Of a stretch of DNA of 64,000 nucleotides, positions 30,201 through 38,465 are shown piece after piece. Position numbers and translations under genes: made by a program. Source of the stretch: Streptomyces roseirectus (lineage in GTDB: Bacteria; Actinomycetota; Actinomycetes; Streptomycetales; Streptomycetaceae); assembly GCF_014489635.1 (NCBI RefSeq), contig NZ_CP060828.1, positions 8,730,001 to 8,794,000 of the forward strand, given 5' to 3'. The first letter of the stretch is position 1. Every line of letters begins with the position of its first letter. Under the pieces are notes generated by a model. It saw only the letters and a program-made list of their open reading frames with translations, searched no databases and was not told the origin of the DNA.

Positions 30201-30724
30201 ACCTCGGTCCGCGCGGCCTTGAAGCCGCACTGCGCGTCGGTGAAACGCGCGCCGTGGGTGAGGTGGACGAGGGCGTTGTAGCAGCGGGAGACCAGCTCCC
30301 GGCGCGGCCCGCGCACGGTCCGCGAGCCGGGCGCGAGCCGGCTGCCGATGGCCAGGTCGGAGTGGCCGCTGGCCAGGGGCGCGATGAGGGGCAGCAGCCC
30401 GTCGAGGCCGGTGGAGAGGTCGACGTCCATGTAGACGACGATCTCGGCGTCGCTCGCGCCCCACACCGTCCGCAGCGCGAGGCCGCGCCCCTTGCGGTCG
30501 AGGTGGACGACCCCGACGCCGGGCAGTTCCTCGGCGAGGTCGCGGGCCACGGCGAGGGTCGTGTCGGTGCTGGCGTTGTCGGCGACGGTGATCCGCCACG
30601 TGTAGGGCAGTTCGTCGCACAGCCGGGCGTGGAGGGTGCGGACGCAGCCGGGAAGCGCCCTTTCCTCGTTGTGGACCGGGACGACGATCTCGACGGTCGC
30701 CGCGCCACTGGATCTCCGCGTCAT
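27278..30724 (-). CDS. GT2-GtrA-GT39 fusion: polyprenyl-phosphate sugar synthase fused to a membrane glycosyltransferase
   Basis: A single 1148-residue frame. Residues 1-250 are a GT2 domain of the dolichyl-phosphate-glucose/mannose synthase type (VEIVVPVHNEERALPGCV; DVDLSTGLDGLLPL as metal site). About 280-410 is a four-helix GtrA-type membrane domain. From about 425 to 880 is a GT39/ArnT-like membrane transferase with DPAGVVTIDKPPAALWPQ and NRNTNPDPLLVLFLVGAAYA. A Gly-rich linker of about 120 residues leads to a C-terminal domain (RILTYVTDRSEGTRIALAVD). Together they would make a lipid-linked sugar and transfer it outside, as YkcA/YkcB-like pairs are thought to do. An internal ATG (MTHTTEVP, at 29485) has no ribosome site and no stop separates the halves, so a true fusion is favoured. 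Confidence 0.85.
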   Translation of the reverse strand: MTRRSSGAATVEIVVPVHNEERALPGCVRTLHARLCDELPYTWRITVADNASTDTTLAVARDLAEELPGVGVVHLDRKGRGLALRTVWGASDAEIVVYMDVDLSTGLDGLLPLIAPLASGHSDLAIGSRLAPGSRTVRGPRRELVSRCYNALVHLTHGARFTDAQCGFKAARTEVLRPLLAKTEDDAWFFDTELLLLAEHNGLRIHEVPVDWVEDIDTRVDVVSTAADDLKGLWRMARLKASGAARVPVPARPGPAAEHPDAVLAPDTSRSQLTWQVGCFAAVGVASTAGQALLYWTLRTWWAPAVANFVSLLVLTLLNTEANRRLTFRHSGTGAGRAHLGAGALFLVGYLVTSAAVLVFRDAVPDASTGEETLVLAVASVLVTGVRFLVLRLAVFRPRTLDPPPSDPRTVPAMTHTTEVPSGTATGRALPDRAAPAALTAILLLAALLYGWALGSLGWGNGYYAAAVKSMGQSWTNFLFGSFDPAGVVTIDKPPAALWPQVVSSKVFGLHGWALILPQVLEGVAAVFVLHRTVRRWAGEGTALLAALVMTLTPITVAINRNTNPDPLLVLFLVGAAYALTRALQAEPGRRSTWWLCASGFLIGCGFFTKMTAAWMVLPAFAAAWLAGAGGTWLARTGRLLTAGAVCAVSSLWWIAVTAWWPGDRPYIGSSTDGGAWDLVTGYNGLGRVFGGDTGGGSGNNLGAFLGGEPGPLRLFNDQVAGQIAWLLPASGVALAVAVTGAVLRRRGSTSAGQALPAAGWVLWGTWLLVCGLVFSTQEGTFHAYYTTQLTPAVAALSAGLVTALVRAHRAGARWALPVGAGTVLVTVAWTVAVIRRVPSWHGWLGWVVAALGVAAVGVLALAVRRPRLAAAGVGGVLLAVLFAPGAWAVSVPAGSGPTVGAAPPTAGPASSGARMPGAGGGLPQGFGMPVGKGMPEGGGGPGGGGPGAGSGDGGAPGAGSGGSGSLSGRPGGSGGTEGSGSGEAGAGGSGKAGALGETGGSGTAGVSGGPAGFGGTTLTPAQRRILTYVTDRSEGTRIALAVDSGAMASAAYILNTDATIIGMGGFLGIDDAPSVRQLEKWTAAGELRYVLDPADGGLGARLGGEDSPVAERSKWLTAHCAVVPPREYGGSADGTTLYDCAPRTRTG

Positions 30725-31075
30725 GGATTACCTCTGAAGGTGAGATCGGTTCTCGTGCGTCCACGTCCTCGCGGAAAACGCGGGGAGAAGGCTGGGAACA
30801 GACCGAAAGAAAGAAATGGACCGAGGTCGTCCGTTCCTTCATGCCTTTACAGGTAAATTGCTAGGGACTCTACCAGGTTGTTGCGAATGATTTGCGCCAA
30901 ATAACGTTCCGCGATATTTCCCAGGAACATCGGCACGGATCGTGTACGACCTTTGTGTACGACCGGCGCGTACGACCAGGGATGTACGGCCCGCCCGCGT
31001 ACAGCCCGCGATGCACGCGCCGGACGCGACCGTGACCTGACGACCGCCGCCCCTGTCCGTGAGTAGCCTGATCGT
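30725..31075. other. Divergent intergenic region, locally AT-rich
   Basis: The region between the glycosyltransferase fusion and the sensor kinase contains no gene. The stretch 30840-30940 is clearly less GC-rich than the surroundings. The kinase-proximal half carries the GTAC array at 30944-31002. TAGCCT (31064-31069) places a start point at the kinase GTG, implying leaderless mRNA. Confidence 0.6.
30944..31002. promoter_or_regulatory. Array of five GTAC(GACC) repeats before the sensor kinase
   Basis: GTAC occurs at 30944, 30957, 30970, 30984 and 30999 (pitch 13, 13, 14, 15), the first three as GTACGACC. Bases 30966-30988 are identical, in inverted orientation, to 52069-52091 before the response regulator, and the pitch 15 then 14 is also conserved. 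This is best explained as binding sites for a common regulator, most simply the LuxR-type regulator at 52190. Confidence 0.65.
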
Positions 31076-32362
31076 GTGTCCGGCATCGTTCCCGTACGAC
31101 AGGTCCAGAGATTCCTCACCAGGAGACCGCCGTCCCTGGTCCTCCTCGACTCCGCGCTCGCCGCGCTGCTGTGCGTCGGCCTGCTCTGGGCGGACGCCGT
31201 CAGCGGCGCCCACCGCGCCGTCGGCGCCGAACTGGTGCTGCGGACGGCGGGCATCGTCTTCGCGGCGCTCGCCGTCGCCGTCCGCAGGCGGGCGCCGCGC
31301 CTGTCGTTCGCGGTGGCGTCGCTGTGCGCCTTCGTGGTCGCCGCGCTCGGCGGCGCGCCCCAGGTCTCGGTCTGCGTCGCCGTCACCGCCTACACCACGG
31401 CCGGGATCGCGGAGTACGCGTTCTGGTGGGTGCGCCCCGGTGTCTCCGGGCTGCTGATGGCCGCCGGGGTCGCCATCGGGCGGGTCTCCTCCGGCTGGGT
31501 GGCGGTCATGTTCGCCAACGTCGCCATCATCTGCGTCGGCTGGTTCGCCGGCCTCGCGGCCCGGGAACACCGCAACCGGCTCCTTGCCACCGCCGAGCAG
31601 GAGGCCGAGCGCGAGCGGCAGCACGCCGCCCAGATCCGGCAGGCCGCCATCGACGAACGCCTGGTCATCGCCCGTGAACTGCACGACATCGTCGCGCACT
31701 CGATGAGCCTCATCGCGGTGCGCGCCGGGGTCGCGCGCGTGGTGATGAACAGCGACCCGGCGCAGGTCGCGGAGACCCTGGGCATCGTCGAGACCACCAC
31801 CCGCCAGGCCCTGCACGAGATGCGGCTGCTCGTCGAGGTGCTGCGCCACGAGCACGCCGTCGACCCCTCCCTCACCCCCACCCCCGGGCTCGCCGACACG
31901 GCCGCGCTGGCCGACCAGATCCGCAGCGCCGGCATCGACCTGAGCCTCGACGTCCAGGGGACGGCGCGCCGGCTCCCCGCCGCGGTGGACCTGTCGGCGT
32001 ACCGCATCGCGCAGGAGGCGCTGACCAACGTCGTGCGCCACGCGGGTCCCACCCAGGCCGCCCTGCGCATCGAGTACCGCCCCGAGGACGTCGTCATCGA
32101 GGTCACCGACAGCGGGCCCGCCGAGCCGCACCGCCGCCGGCACCATCCCGCGCTGCGCTCCGCCGAGCCCGTCACCGGCACCGCCGGCACCTCCGGCACC
32201 GCCGGGCACGGGCTGATCGGCATGCGCGAGCGGGCCGCCCTGTTCGACGGCTACCTGCGCGCCGGCCCGCACGGCAGCGGCTTCCGGGTGCAGGCCCTCC
32301 TGCGCACCGGTGACGCAAGCCCCGTGACAGCCGCGGCCGTGCCCGCGGACGGGACCTCGTGA
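31076..32362 (+). CDS. Sensor histidine kinase (NarL/DesK-type, HisKA_3)
   Basis: A 428-residue kinase with several N-terminal membrane helices (residues about 20-165), a cytoplasmic helix, the phospho-acceptor motif ARELHDIVAHSMSLI (His near 202), the N-box in AQEALTNVVRHAG and the G-box HGLIGMRERAALFDG. This type pairs with LuxR-family response regulators, but none lies next to it; the nearest is at 52190, same strand, beyond the polyketide cluster and with a shared upstream element. Translation from GTG 31076 appears leaderless. The signal is unknown. Confidence 0.9.
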   Translation: MSGIVPVRQVQRFLTRRPPSLVLLDSALAALLCVGLLWADAVSGAHRAVGAELVLRTAGIVFAALAVAVRRRAPRLSFAVASLCAFVVAALGGAPQVSVCVAVTAYTTAGIAEYAFWWVRPGVSGLLMAAGVAIGRVSSGWVAVMFANVAIICVGWFAGLAAREHRNRLLATAEQEAERERQHAAQIRQAAIDERLVIARELHDIVAHSMSLIAVRAGVARVVMNSDPAQVAETLGIVETTTRQALHEMRLLVEVLRHEHAVDPSLTPTPGLADTAALADQIRSAGIDLSLDVQGTARRLPAAVDLSAYRIAQEALTNVVRHAGPTQAALRIEYRPEDVVIEVTDSGPAEPHRRRHHPALRSAEPVTGTAGTSGTAGHGLIGMRERAALFDGYLRAGPHGSGFRVQALLRTGDASPVTAAAVPADGTS

Positions 32363-32403
32363 CCTGCGCCGACATTCCCTGAAGCCAACTCTAGGCCGCT
32401 CCG

Positions 32404-32421
32404 GTCGAGGTTTGTTTGAGG
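32404..32421 (+). promoter_or_regulatory. SARP-type heptamer repeat before KS-alpha
   Basis: GTCGAGG (32404) and TTTGAGG (32415) are direct heptamers at an 11-bp pitch, the spacing recognised by SARP activators on one DNA face near the -35. The same pair occurs at 43906-43923 and, reversed, at 43947-43964. Confidence 0.65.
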
Positions 32422-32493
32422 TCTGCTCAAGCCCGTTGTTGAAGGATCTCCCGCAGAAAGGGTGGTGGCTGGCGGACTCCCAAAGGAGCGCTT

Positions 32494-33759
32494 GTGGACC
32501 GGGCCGTGGTAATCACCGGTATCGACGTGATAGCCCCAGGGGGGCTGGGCAGGAAAGAGTTCTGGAATCTACTCACCGCGGGTCGCACGGCGACCAGAAA
32601 AATCTCCTTCTTCGATCCCAGCCCTTTTCGCTCCCGGGTGGCCGGAGAATGCGATTTCAACCCTGCGGCAATGGGATTGCTGCCGCGCGAGATCCGCCGC
32701 ATGGACCGCGCGACACAGCTGGCCGTGACCTGCGCCAGGGAAGCCCTGGTCGACAGCGGCCTCGACGTCGACACCCTCGACCCGTCCCGCGTCGGAGTGA
32801 GCCTGGGCAGCGCGGTCGGGGCGACCACGAGCATCGAGCGCGAATACCTCGTGCTGTCGGACAGCGGCCGCGAATGGTTCATGGACGAGGGACACCTCTC
32901 CCCGCACATGTACGACTACATGGTGCCCAGCGCCGCCGCCGCCGAGGTGGCGTGGCGCACCGGCGCCGAAGGACCGGTCGCGATGGTCGCGACCGGATGC
33001 ACCGCCGGACTCGACGCGGTGGGCCGGGCCCACGAGGCGATCATGGACGGCACCGCCGACATCATGTTCGCCGGCGCCACCGACGCGCCCGTCTCCCCGA
33101 TCGTGGTCGCCTGCTTCGACGCCATCAAGGCGACCACCCCGCGCGACGACGACCCGGCACACGCCTCGCGCCCCTTCGACGCGACGCGCAACGGATTCGT
33201 CCTCGCCGAGGGCGCCGCGATGATGGTGCTGGAGGAACGCGAGCACGCCATGGCGCGCGGCGCGCACATCTACGCCGAGGTCGCCGGCCACGCCACCCGC
33301 TGCAACGCCTACCACATGACGGGCCTCAGGCCGGACGGGCGTGAGATGGCGGAGGCGATCCGGCACGTCCTGGCGGACGCCCGGTGCGCACCCGAGGACG
33401 TCGACTACATCAACGCCCACGGCTCGGGGACCAGGCAGAACGACCGGCACGAGACCGCCGCGTTCAAGGACGCGCTCGGGGCGCACGCCTACCGGGCGCC
33501 GGTCAGCTCGATCAAGTCCATGATCGGGCACTCGCTCGGGGCGATCGGTTCGATCGAACTGGCCGCGTGCGCGCTGGCCATCGAGAACAACGTGGTGCCG
33601 CCCACGGCCAACCTGCACGAGCGGGACCCCGAGTGCGACCTGGACTACGTGCCGAACGAAGCACGCGAACTCCCGGTCAACACGGTCCTGTCGGTCGGCA
33701 GCGGCTTCGGCGGCTTCCAGAGCGCCGTGGTGCTGCGCTCCCCGGAGCGTGCGGCATGA
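32494..33759 (+). CDS. Type II PKS ketosynthase alpha
   Basis: A 421-residue beta-ketoacyl synthase. The nucleophile is Cys169 in ATGCTAGLDAVG; the catalytic histidines lie in NAHGSGTRQNDRHETAA and KSMIGHSLGAIGS. The sequence closely follows the aromatic KS-alpha pattern (VVACFDAIKATTPR, FDATRNGFVLAEGAAM, ATRCNAYHMTGL), not the reducing type II polyene KS. With the CLF it condenses malonyl units on the ACP. GTG 32494 follows AAAGGAG; transcription is probably SARP-controlled. First gene of a ten-gene run to 41793. Confidence 0.96.
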   Translation: MDRAVVITGIDVIAPGGLGRKEFWNLLTAGRTATRKISFFDPSPFRSRVAGECDFNPAAMGLLPREIRRMDRATQLAVTCAREALVDSGLDVDTLDPSRVGVSLGSAVGATTSIEREYLVLSDSGREWFMDEGHLSPHMYDYMVPSAAAAEVAWRTGAEGPVAMVATGCTAGLDAVGRAHEAIMDGTADIMFAGATDAPVSPIVVACFDAIKATTPRDDDPAHASRPFDATRNGFVLAEGAAMMVLEEREHAMARGAHIYAEVAGHATRCNAYHMTGLRPDGREMAEAIRHVLADARCAPEDVDYINAHGSGTRQNDRHETAAFKDALGAHAYRAPVSSIKSMIGHSLGAIGSIELAACALAIENNVVPPTANLHERDPECDLDYVPNEARELPVNTVLSVGSGFGGFQSAVVLRSPERAA

Positions 33760-34961
33760 CCGACGCCCCCGTCGTGACCGGCATCGGCACCATGGTGGGC
33801 GACGGGGCGGGCGTCGAAGGACACTGGCGGTCCGTCCTCGACGGCCGCTCCTGGATCCAGCCGATCCAGCGCTACGACGCCTCGCGCTACAGCGCGCGGC
33901 TGGCCGGCCAGATCACCGGCTTCGACGTCGCCGAGCACCTGCCCAGCCGGCTCATCCCGCAGACGGACCGGGTGACGCAGCTCGCGCTCGTCGCCGGTGA
34001 CCAGGCCCTGGCCGACGCCGAGGCCGCCGACCGCGGCTACGACTCCTTCGACATGGGCGTCGTCACCTCCAACGCCTCGGCCGGCTGGGAGTTCACGCAC
34101 CGCGAGTTCAAGAAGCTGTGGACACAGGGGCCGGAGAAGGTCAGCGTCTACGAGTCGTTCGCCTGGTTCTACGCCGCCAACACCGGCCAGATCTCCATCC
34201 GCAACGGCATGCGCGCCGCCGGCGGAGTGCTGGTGGCCGACCAGGCGGGCGGCCTCGACGCGATCGGACAGGCCCGGCGCAACCTGCGCCGGGGCGCCAA
34301 ACTCATGGTCGCCGGCGGCCTCGACTCCGCCTTCGACCCGTGGGGCTGGCTCTCCCACCTCTCCAGCGGCGAGGTGAGCACCGCCGAGGACGCCTCCCGC
34401 GCCTACCTCCCCTTCGACGCGGCGGCCGGCGGCTACGTACCCGGCGAGGGTGGCGCGATGCTCGTCCTCGAACACGCCGACTCGGGCCACCCGCCCGCCC
34501 GCCGCTACGGGGTGGTCGCCGGATACGCCGCGACGTTCGACCCGCCGCCGGGCAGCGGACGCCCCTCCAACCTGGCCCGCGCCATGCGCCTCGCGCTCGA
34601 CGACGCCGGAGTGACACCCGACCAGGTGGACGTCGTCTTCGCCGACGGCGCCGGCGTCCCCGAACGGGACCGCAGCGAGGCGGCGAGCATCGCGGACGTC
34701 TTCGGGCCGAGGAAGGTCCCGGTCACCGTGCCCAAGGCCGGCGTCGGCCGGCTGCTCGCGGGCGGCGGCCCGCTGGACGTCGTCACCGCGCTGCTCAGCA
34801 TGCGCGACGGCGTGATCCCGCCGACACCGCACTCCCGCACGATTCCCGACGAGTACGCCATCGACATGGTGGTGGAGCCACGGCAGAGCAGAGTCGACGT
34901 CGCCCTGGTGACCGCCCGCGGGCGGGGCGGCTTCAACTCCGCTGTGGTGATCAGGCGCTAA
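33756..34961 (+). CDS. Type II PKS chain length factor (KS-beta)
   Basis: A 401-residue partner of KS-alpha. The active-site cysteine is replaced by Gln163 in ADQAGGLDAIG, as in all CLFs (Gln161 in actinorhodin numbering). The gate residues that set chain length in act CLF (109, 112, 116) correspond with the same two-residue offset to W111, T114 and F118 in AGWEFTHREFKKLW. Bulky residues there fit an octaketide or shorter chain. ATG 33756 overlaps the KS-alpha stop. Confidence 0.95.
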   Translation: MTDAPVVTGIGTMVGDGAGVEGHWRSVLDGRSWIQPIQRYDASRYSARLAGQITGFDVAEHLPSRLIPQTDRVTQLALVAGDQALADAEAADRGYDSFDMGVVTSNASAGWEFTHREFKKLWTQGPEKVSVYESFAWFYAANTGQISIRNGMRAAGGVLVADQAGGLDAIGQARRNLRRGAKLMVAGGLDSAFDPWGWLSHLSSGEVSTAEDASRAYLPFDAAAGGYVPGEGGAMLVLEHADSGHPPARRYGVVAGYAATFDPPPGSGRPSNLARAMRLALDDAGVTPDQVDVVFADGAGVPERDRSEAASIADVFGPRKVPVTVPKAGVGRLLAGGGPLDVVTALLSMRDGVIPPTPHSRTIPDEYAIDMVVEPRQSRVDVALVTARGRGGFNSAVVIRR

Positions 34962-35014
34962 CCGGTTCGCAACGCACCCAGAGACAGGCATGACTGCCGG
35001 GAAAAGGGGTCGAC

Positions 35015-36061
35015 ATGAGCCAAGGAACTTCCGTCAGCTACATGAAGGAACTGCACAGCGACTCGGCACTGAGCACCATGATCGAGCTGCACAGCGGGGT
35101 ACGGATCACCTACATGCTCCAGGCGGTGGCCGAACTCGGCATCGCCGACCAGCTCGCCGCCGGCCCGCTGCCGGTGGACGAACTCGCCCAGAAGACCGAC
35201 AGCGACGCGGACGCCCTCTACCGGGTCCTGCGGGCGCTGGCCGGCAAGGGCATCTTCACCGAGGTGTCCCGGCGCGTCTTCGCGCTCACCGCGCTGTCGG
35301 AGGTGCTGCGCTCCGACCACCCGAACTCCCTGCGCGACGCCTTCCACATGCACGGCCAGAAGTTCATGCACGACGCCTACGCCCAGATCGGCCACACCGT
35401 CCGCACCGGACAGCCCGCGTTCGAACATGTGAACGGTACGAGTCTGTTCGAGTACGTGGCGCAACGGCCGGAGCTGCAAGAGCTGTTCGGCAAGTCCATG
35501 GGCAAGGCCAACCGGCAGATCCAGCTCGCGGCGGTGGAGTCCTACGACCTCACCGGCGTACGGACCCTGGTCGCCGTCGGTGGGGCCCAGGGCCACGTCC
35601 TCGCCGACCTCCTCACCCGGTACCCCGGCATGCGCGGCGTGTACGTCGACGGCCCCCGGATGGCGCTGGTCGCCGAACAGGTGCTGCGCGCCGCCGGGGT
35701 CCTCGACTCCGTCGACATGGTCAGCGGGGACTACCTGGAGTCGGTGCCCCCGGGCGGCGACGTCTACCTCGTCTCCCACGTCCTGCACCAGCTCGGCGAC
35801 GACGACACCGTCAAGGTGCTGACGAACATCCGCGAGGCGATGGCCGACGGCGGCCGGGTCATGATCGTCAACGCGGTCATCCCCGAGGGCGACGTCCCGC
35901 ACCCGACGAAGATCCTCGACAGCACCATGCTGGTCCTGGGCCGCAGCCGGGACCGCACGGAGGCGGAGTTCGCGGAGGTCCTGCGCAAGGCGGGCCTGCG
36001 GCTGGTCGAGACGACCGGACGGGCACTGCCGTCGAGCGTGGTCGTCGCGGAGCCGTCCTGA
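35015..36061 (+). CDS. O-methyltransferase-like protein 1 (Methyltransf_2 fold), motif I degenerate
   Basis: A 348-residue protein with an N-terminal dimerisation winged helix (LAAGPLPVDELAQKTDSDADALYRVLRALAG) and a C-terminal Rossmann SAM domain. The usual acidic residue of motif I is missing: TLVAVGGAQGHVLA has Ala where family members, including its tandem neighbour (KLVDIGGAHGHLLA), have Asp. The catalytic-region His is kept (SHVLHQLGDDD). It may methylate a polyketide hydroxyl, or it may have become a non-methylating member, as RdmB is. It is a tandem paralogue of the next gene with the same length. Confidence 0.8.
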   Translation: MSQGTSVSYMKELHSDSALSTMIELHSGVRITYMLQAVAELGIADQLAAGPLPVDELAQKTDSDADALYRVLRALAGKGIFTEVSRRVFALTALSEVLRSDHPNSLRDAFHMHGQKFMHDAYAQIGHTVRTGQPAFEHVNGTSLFEYVAQRPELQELFGKSMGKANRQIQLAAVESYDLTGVRTLVAVGGAQGHVLADLLTRYPGMRGVYVDGPRMALVAEQVLRAAGVLDSVDMVSGDYLESVPPGGDVYLVSHVLHQLGDDDTVKVLTNIREAMADGGRVMIVNAVIPEGDVPHPTKILDSTMLVLGRSRDRTEAEFAEVLRKAGLRLVETTGRALPSSVVVAEPS

Positions 36062-36123
36062 GCCCGCTGTCCACACGCAACCGACAAGCATCCACGACAT
36101 CAGCGGGAGTGAAGGGATCAACC

Positions 36124-37170
36124 ATGCCCGAACAGGCAGCGGGTGCCATGGCCGGCGATGACCGTGAGGACGCCGTGCTGAGCCGGATGTGGGACTTCCA
36201 CAGCGGACTGCGGATGGGCTTCATGCTCTCCGCGATCGCCGAGATCGGCATCGCCGACCACCTCGTGGACGGCCCGCTCTCCGTGGACGAACTGGCCGAA
36301 CGCACCGGGAACAACGCGGACGGCCTCTACCGGGTCCTGCGGGCCATGGCGAGCAAAGGGGTCTTCACCGAGACCTCGCGCCGGGTCTTCGGCCTCACAC
36401 CGCTCGCGGACATCCTGCGCTCCGACACCGCGAACTCCCTGCGCGACGTGTTCCGCCTCCAGGGCAAGCACTTCATGCGCAACGCCTACGCGGAGATCGG
36501 CTACTCCATCCGCACCGGCCTGCCCGCCTTCGACCACGTCAACGGCGAGGAACTGTTCGCCTACCTCGCCCGGCACCCGGAGATGAACGAGCTGTTCAGC
36601 GGCGCCATGGGCAACGCGGCCGGCCAGACCCAGCAGTCCGCCGTCGAGGCGTACGACCTCACCGGGGTGCGCAAGCTCGTCGACATCGGCGGGGCGCACG
36701 GCCACCTGCTCGCGTCGATCCTCGCCCGCTACCCCGACCTGCGGGGCGTGGTCTTCGACCAGCCGCACGTCGTCCCCGGCGCGGAACGGGTCCTGGCCGA
36801 GGCCGGCGTCCTGGAGCGGGCCGAACTGGTCGGCGGCAACTACCTCGAATCGGTGCCCGCGGGCGGCGACGCCTACGTCATCTCCCACGTGCTGCACCAG
36901 CTGTCCGACAGCGAGGCGATCGCCGTGCTGACCAACATCCGCCGCGTCATGGACCCGGCCGGCCGGGTGCTGGTCATCGACCCGCTCATCCCCGAGGGCG
37001 ACGTCCCGCACCCCGGAAAGTTCATGGACATCACCATGATGGCGCTCAGCAAGGGCCGCGACCGCACCGAGGCGGAGTTCGTCGAGGTCTTCGGGAAGGC
37101 CGGACTGCGGCTGGCCGGCACGGTCGGCCTGAAGTCCGCGTCCAGCGTGGTCGTCGCCGAACCGGCCTGA
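36124..37170 (+). CDS. O-methyltransferase 2 (Methyltransf_2 fold)
   Basis: A 348-residue SAM-dependent methyltransferase, paralogue of the preceding gene with colinear sequence (IADHLVDGPLSVDELAERTGNNADGLYRVLRAMA). Motif I KLVDIGGAHGHLLASIL is intact, followed by VVFDQPHVV and the His-containing SHVLHQLSDSE. It probably methylates a phenolic hydroxyl of the aromatic polyketide. Its placement between the CLF and ACP genes is unusual, because KS-alpha, CLF and ACP are normally contiguous. Spacing to the upstream copy is 62 bp. Confidence 0.85.
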   Translation: MPEQAAGAMAGDDREDAVLSRMWDFHSGLRMGFMLSAIAEIGIADHLVDGPLSVDELAERTGNNADGLYRVLRAMASKGVFTETSRRVFGLTPLADILRSDTANSLRDVFRLQGKHFMRNAYAEIGYSIRTGLPAFDHVNGEELFAYLARHPEMNELFSGAMGNAAGQTQQSAVEAYDLTGVRKLVDIGGAHGHLLASILARYPDLRGVVFDQPHVVPGAERVLAEAGVLERAELVGGNYLESVPAGGDAYVISHVLHQLSDSEAIAVLTNIRRVMDPAGRVLVIDPLIPEGDVPHPGKFMDITMMALSKGRDRTEAEFVEVFGKAGLRLAGTVGLKSASSVVVAEPA

Positions 37171-37196
37171 CAGTCACGGACGAGATGGGGGAGCAC

Positions 37197-37460
37197 ATGA
37201 GTGACCGCATGAACTACGACGACCTGAGGTCGATCCTCGTCGAGGCCGCCGGCACCGCGGAAGGGGTGGACCTGGCCAGCCAGGACATCATCGACACCGA
37301 CCTCTACGGCCTCGGCTACGACTCGCTCGCGCTGATGGAACTCGGCGCGCGCATCCAGCAGCGGTACGGCGTCGACATCCCCGACGAGGAGGTGACCGAA
37401 CTGCGCACCTTCCGCACCATCCTGGACCGGGTGAATTCCTCGATCCCCGCAACGCCCTGA
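37197..37460 (+). CDS. Type II PKS acyl carrier protein
   Basis: An 87-residue ACP with the phosphopantetheine serine S43 in GYDSLALMELGARIQ. Helix patterns (LRSILVEAAG, IPDEEVTELRTFRTIL) fit the four-helix fold. ATG 37197 follows GGGGGAGC. It holds the growing chain for KS-alpha/CLF, KR and aromatase. It follows the two methyltransferase genes rather than the CLF. Confidence 0.95.
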   Translation: MSDRMNYDDLRSILVEAAGTAEGVDLASQDIIDTDLYGLGYDSLALMELGARIQQRYGVDIPDEEVTELRTFRTILDRVNSSIPATP

Positions 37461-37514
37461 GCGAACGCCCCGGGAAAAGGGGCGCACCGGACGACACGCG
37501 GACTGGAGGCAGGT

Positions 37515-38465
37515 ATGACCACGCCGGAGATACACGCGCGCCACGAGATCGAGACCGAGACGTCACCGTCGGCGGTGTACGAGCTGATCACGGACGTCTC
37601 GCTGTGGCCGGTGATCTTCCGTCCCACCGTTCACACACAGGTGCTGGAGCGTACGGAGCGAGGCGACCGGTTCGAGATCTGGGCGACCGTGGCCGGCGGC
37701 GAGGTCAACTCGTGGCGCTCGCGCCGCGCGTTCGACGCCGCCGCCCGGCGGGTCGCGTTCCGGCAGGACCACGACAACCCGCTGTTCGGCCTCATGGGCG
37801 GCGGCTGGACCTGCCTCCCGCTGCCCGGCGACCGGACGAAGGTGGTGCTCGAACACCGCTTCACCCCGCCGCCGGACCAGGCCGACGCCCGGGAGCGGAT
37901 CGCCCGGGACCTCGACACCAACGGGGCCGCAGAACTGGAGGCACTGCGCACCGTCTCGGCGCTGCCCGGCGGCCTCGACCGGTGGCGGGTGACGTTCACC
38001 GAGACGGTCGCGCTGAGCGGCCCGGCCGAAGCCGCCCGCGAGTTCGTCTGGGCCGCGGACCAGTGGCCGCAGCGGCTGCCCCACGTCGCCGGCCTCGACC
38101 TCGTGGAACAGGCGAGCGGCGCCCAGGACATGACGATGGAGACCCGCGCCCCGGACGGCACCCTCCACACCACCCGGTCGCTGCGGCTGCTGCTGCCCGA
38201 CGGAACGATCGTCTACAAGCAGACCCGGCCGCCCCGCGCCCTGCTCGGGCACAGCGGCCGCTGGGAGTTCCGCTCCGACCCGGCGGGCGACTCGATCAGC
38301 TCCACGCACACCTTCCTGATGGACCCGGCCGGCGTGGCGGAGGTGTTCGGCCCCGACGTCCAGGCCCCGGAGGCGGCGAAGCGCCTGCAAGCCGCGTTGT
38401 CGGCCAACAGCCGGGTCACGATGCAGCACGCGGACCGCTGGTCCGCGTCGGTCGGTGCGCGGTGA
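37515..38465 (+). CDS. Aromatase/cyclase with two SRPBCC domains
   Basis: A 316-residue di-domain polyketide aromatase/cyclase of the ActVII type. The first START-like domain runs from HARHEIETETSPSAVYELITDVSLWP to about residue 150 and the second from VTFTETVALSGPAEAAREFVWAADQWPQRLPHV to the end. Di-domain members act on C9-reduced chains and aromatise the first ring, in line with the ketoreductase at 43045. Its stop overlaps the next start by four bases. Confidence 0.93.
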   Translation: MTTPEIHARHEIETETSPSAVYELITDVSLWPVIFRPTVHTQVLERTERGDRFEIWATVAGGEVNSWRSRRAFDAAARRVAFRQDHDNPLFGLMGGGWTCLPLPGDRTKVVLEHRFTPPPDQADARERIARDLDTNGAAELEALRTVSALPGGLDRWRVTFTETVALSGPAEAAREFVWAADQWPQRLPHVAGLDLVEQASGAQDMTMETRAPDGTLHTTRSLRLLLPDGTIVYKQTRPPRALLGHSGRWEFRSDPAGDSISSTHTFLMDPAGVAEVFGPDVQAPEAAKRLQAALSANSRVTMQHADRWSASVGAR

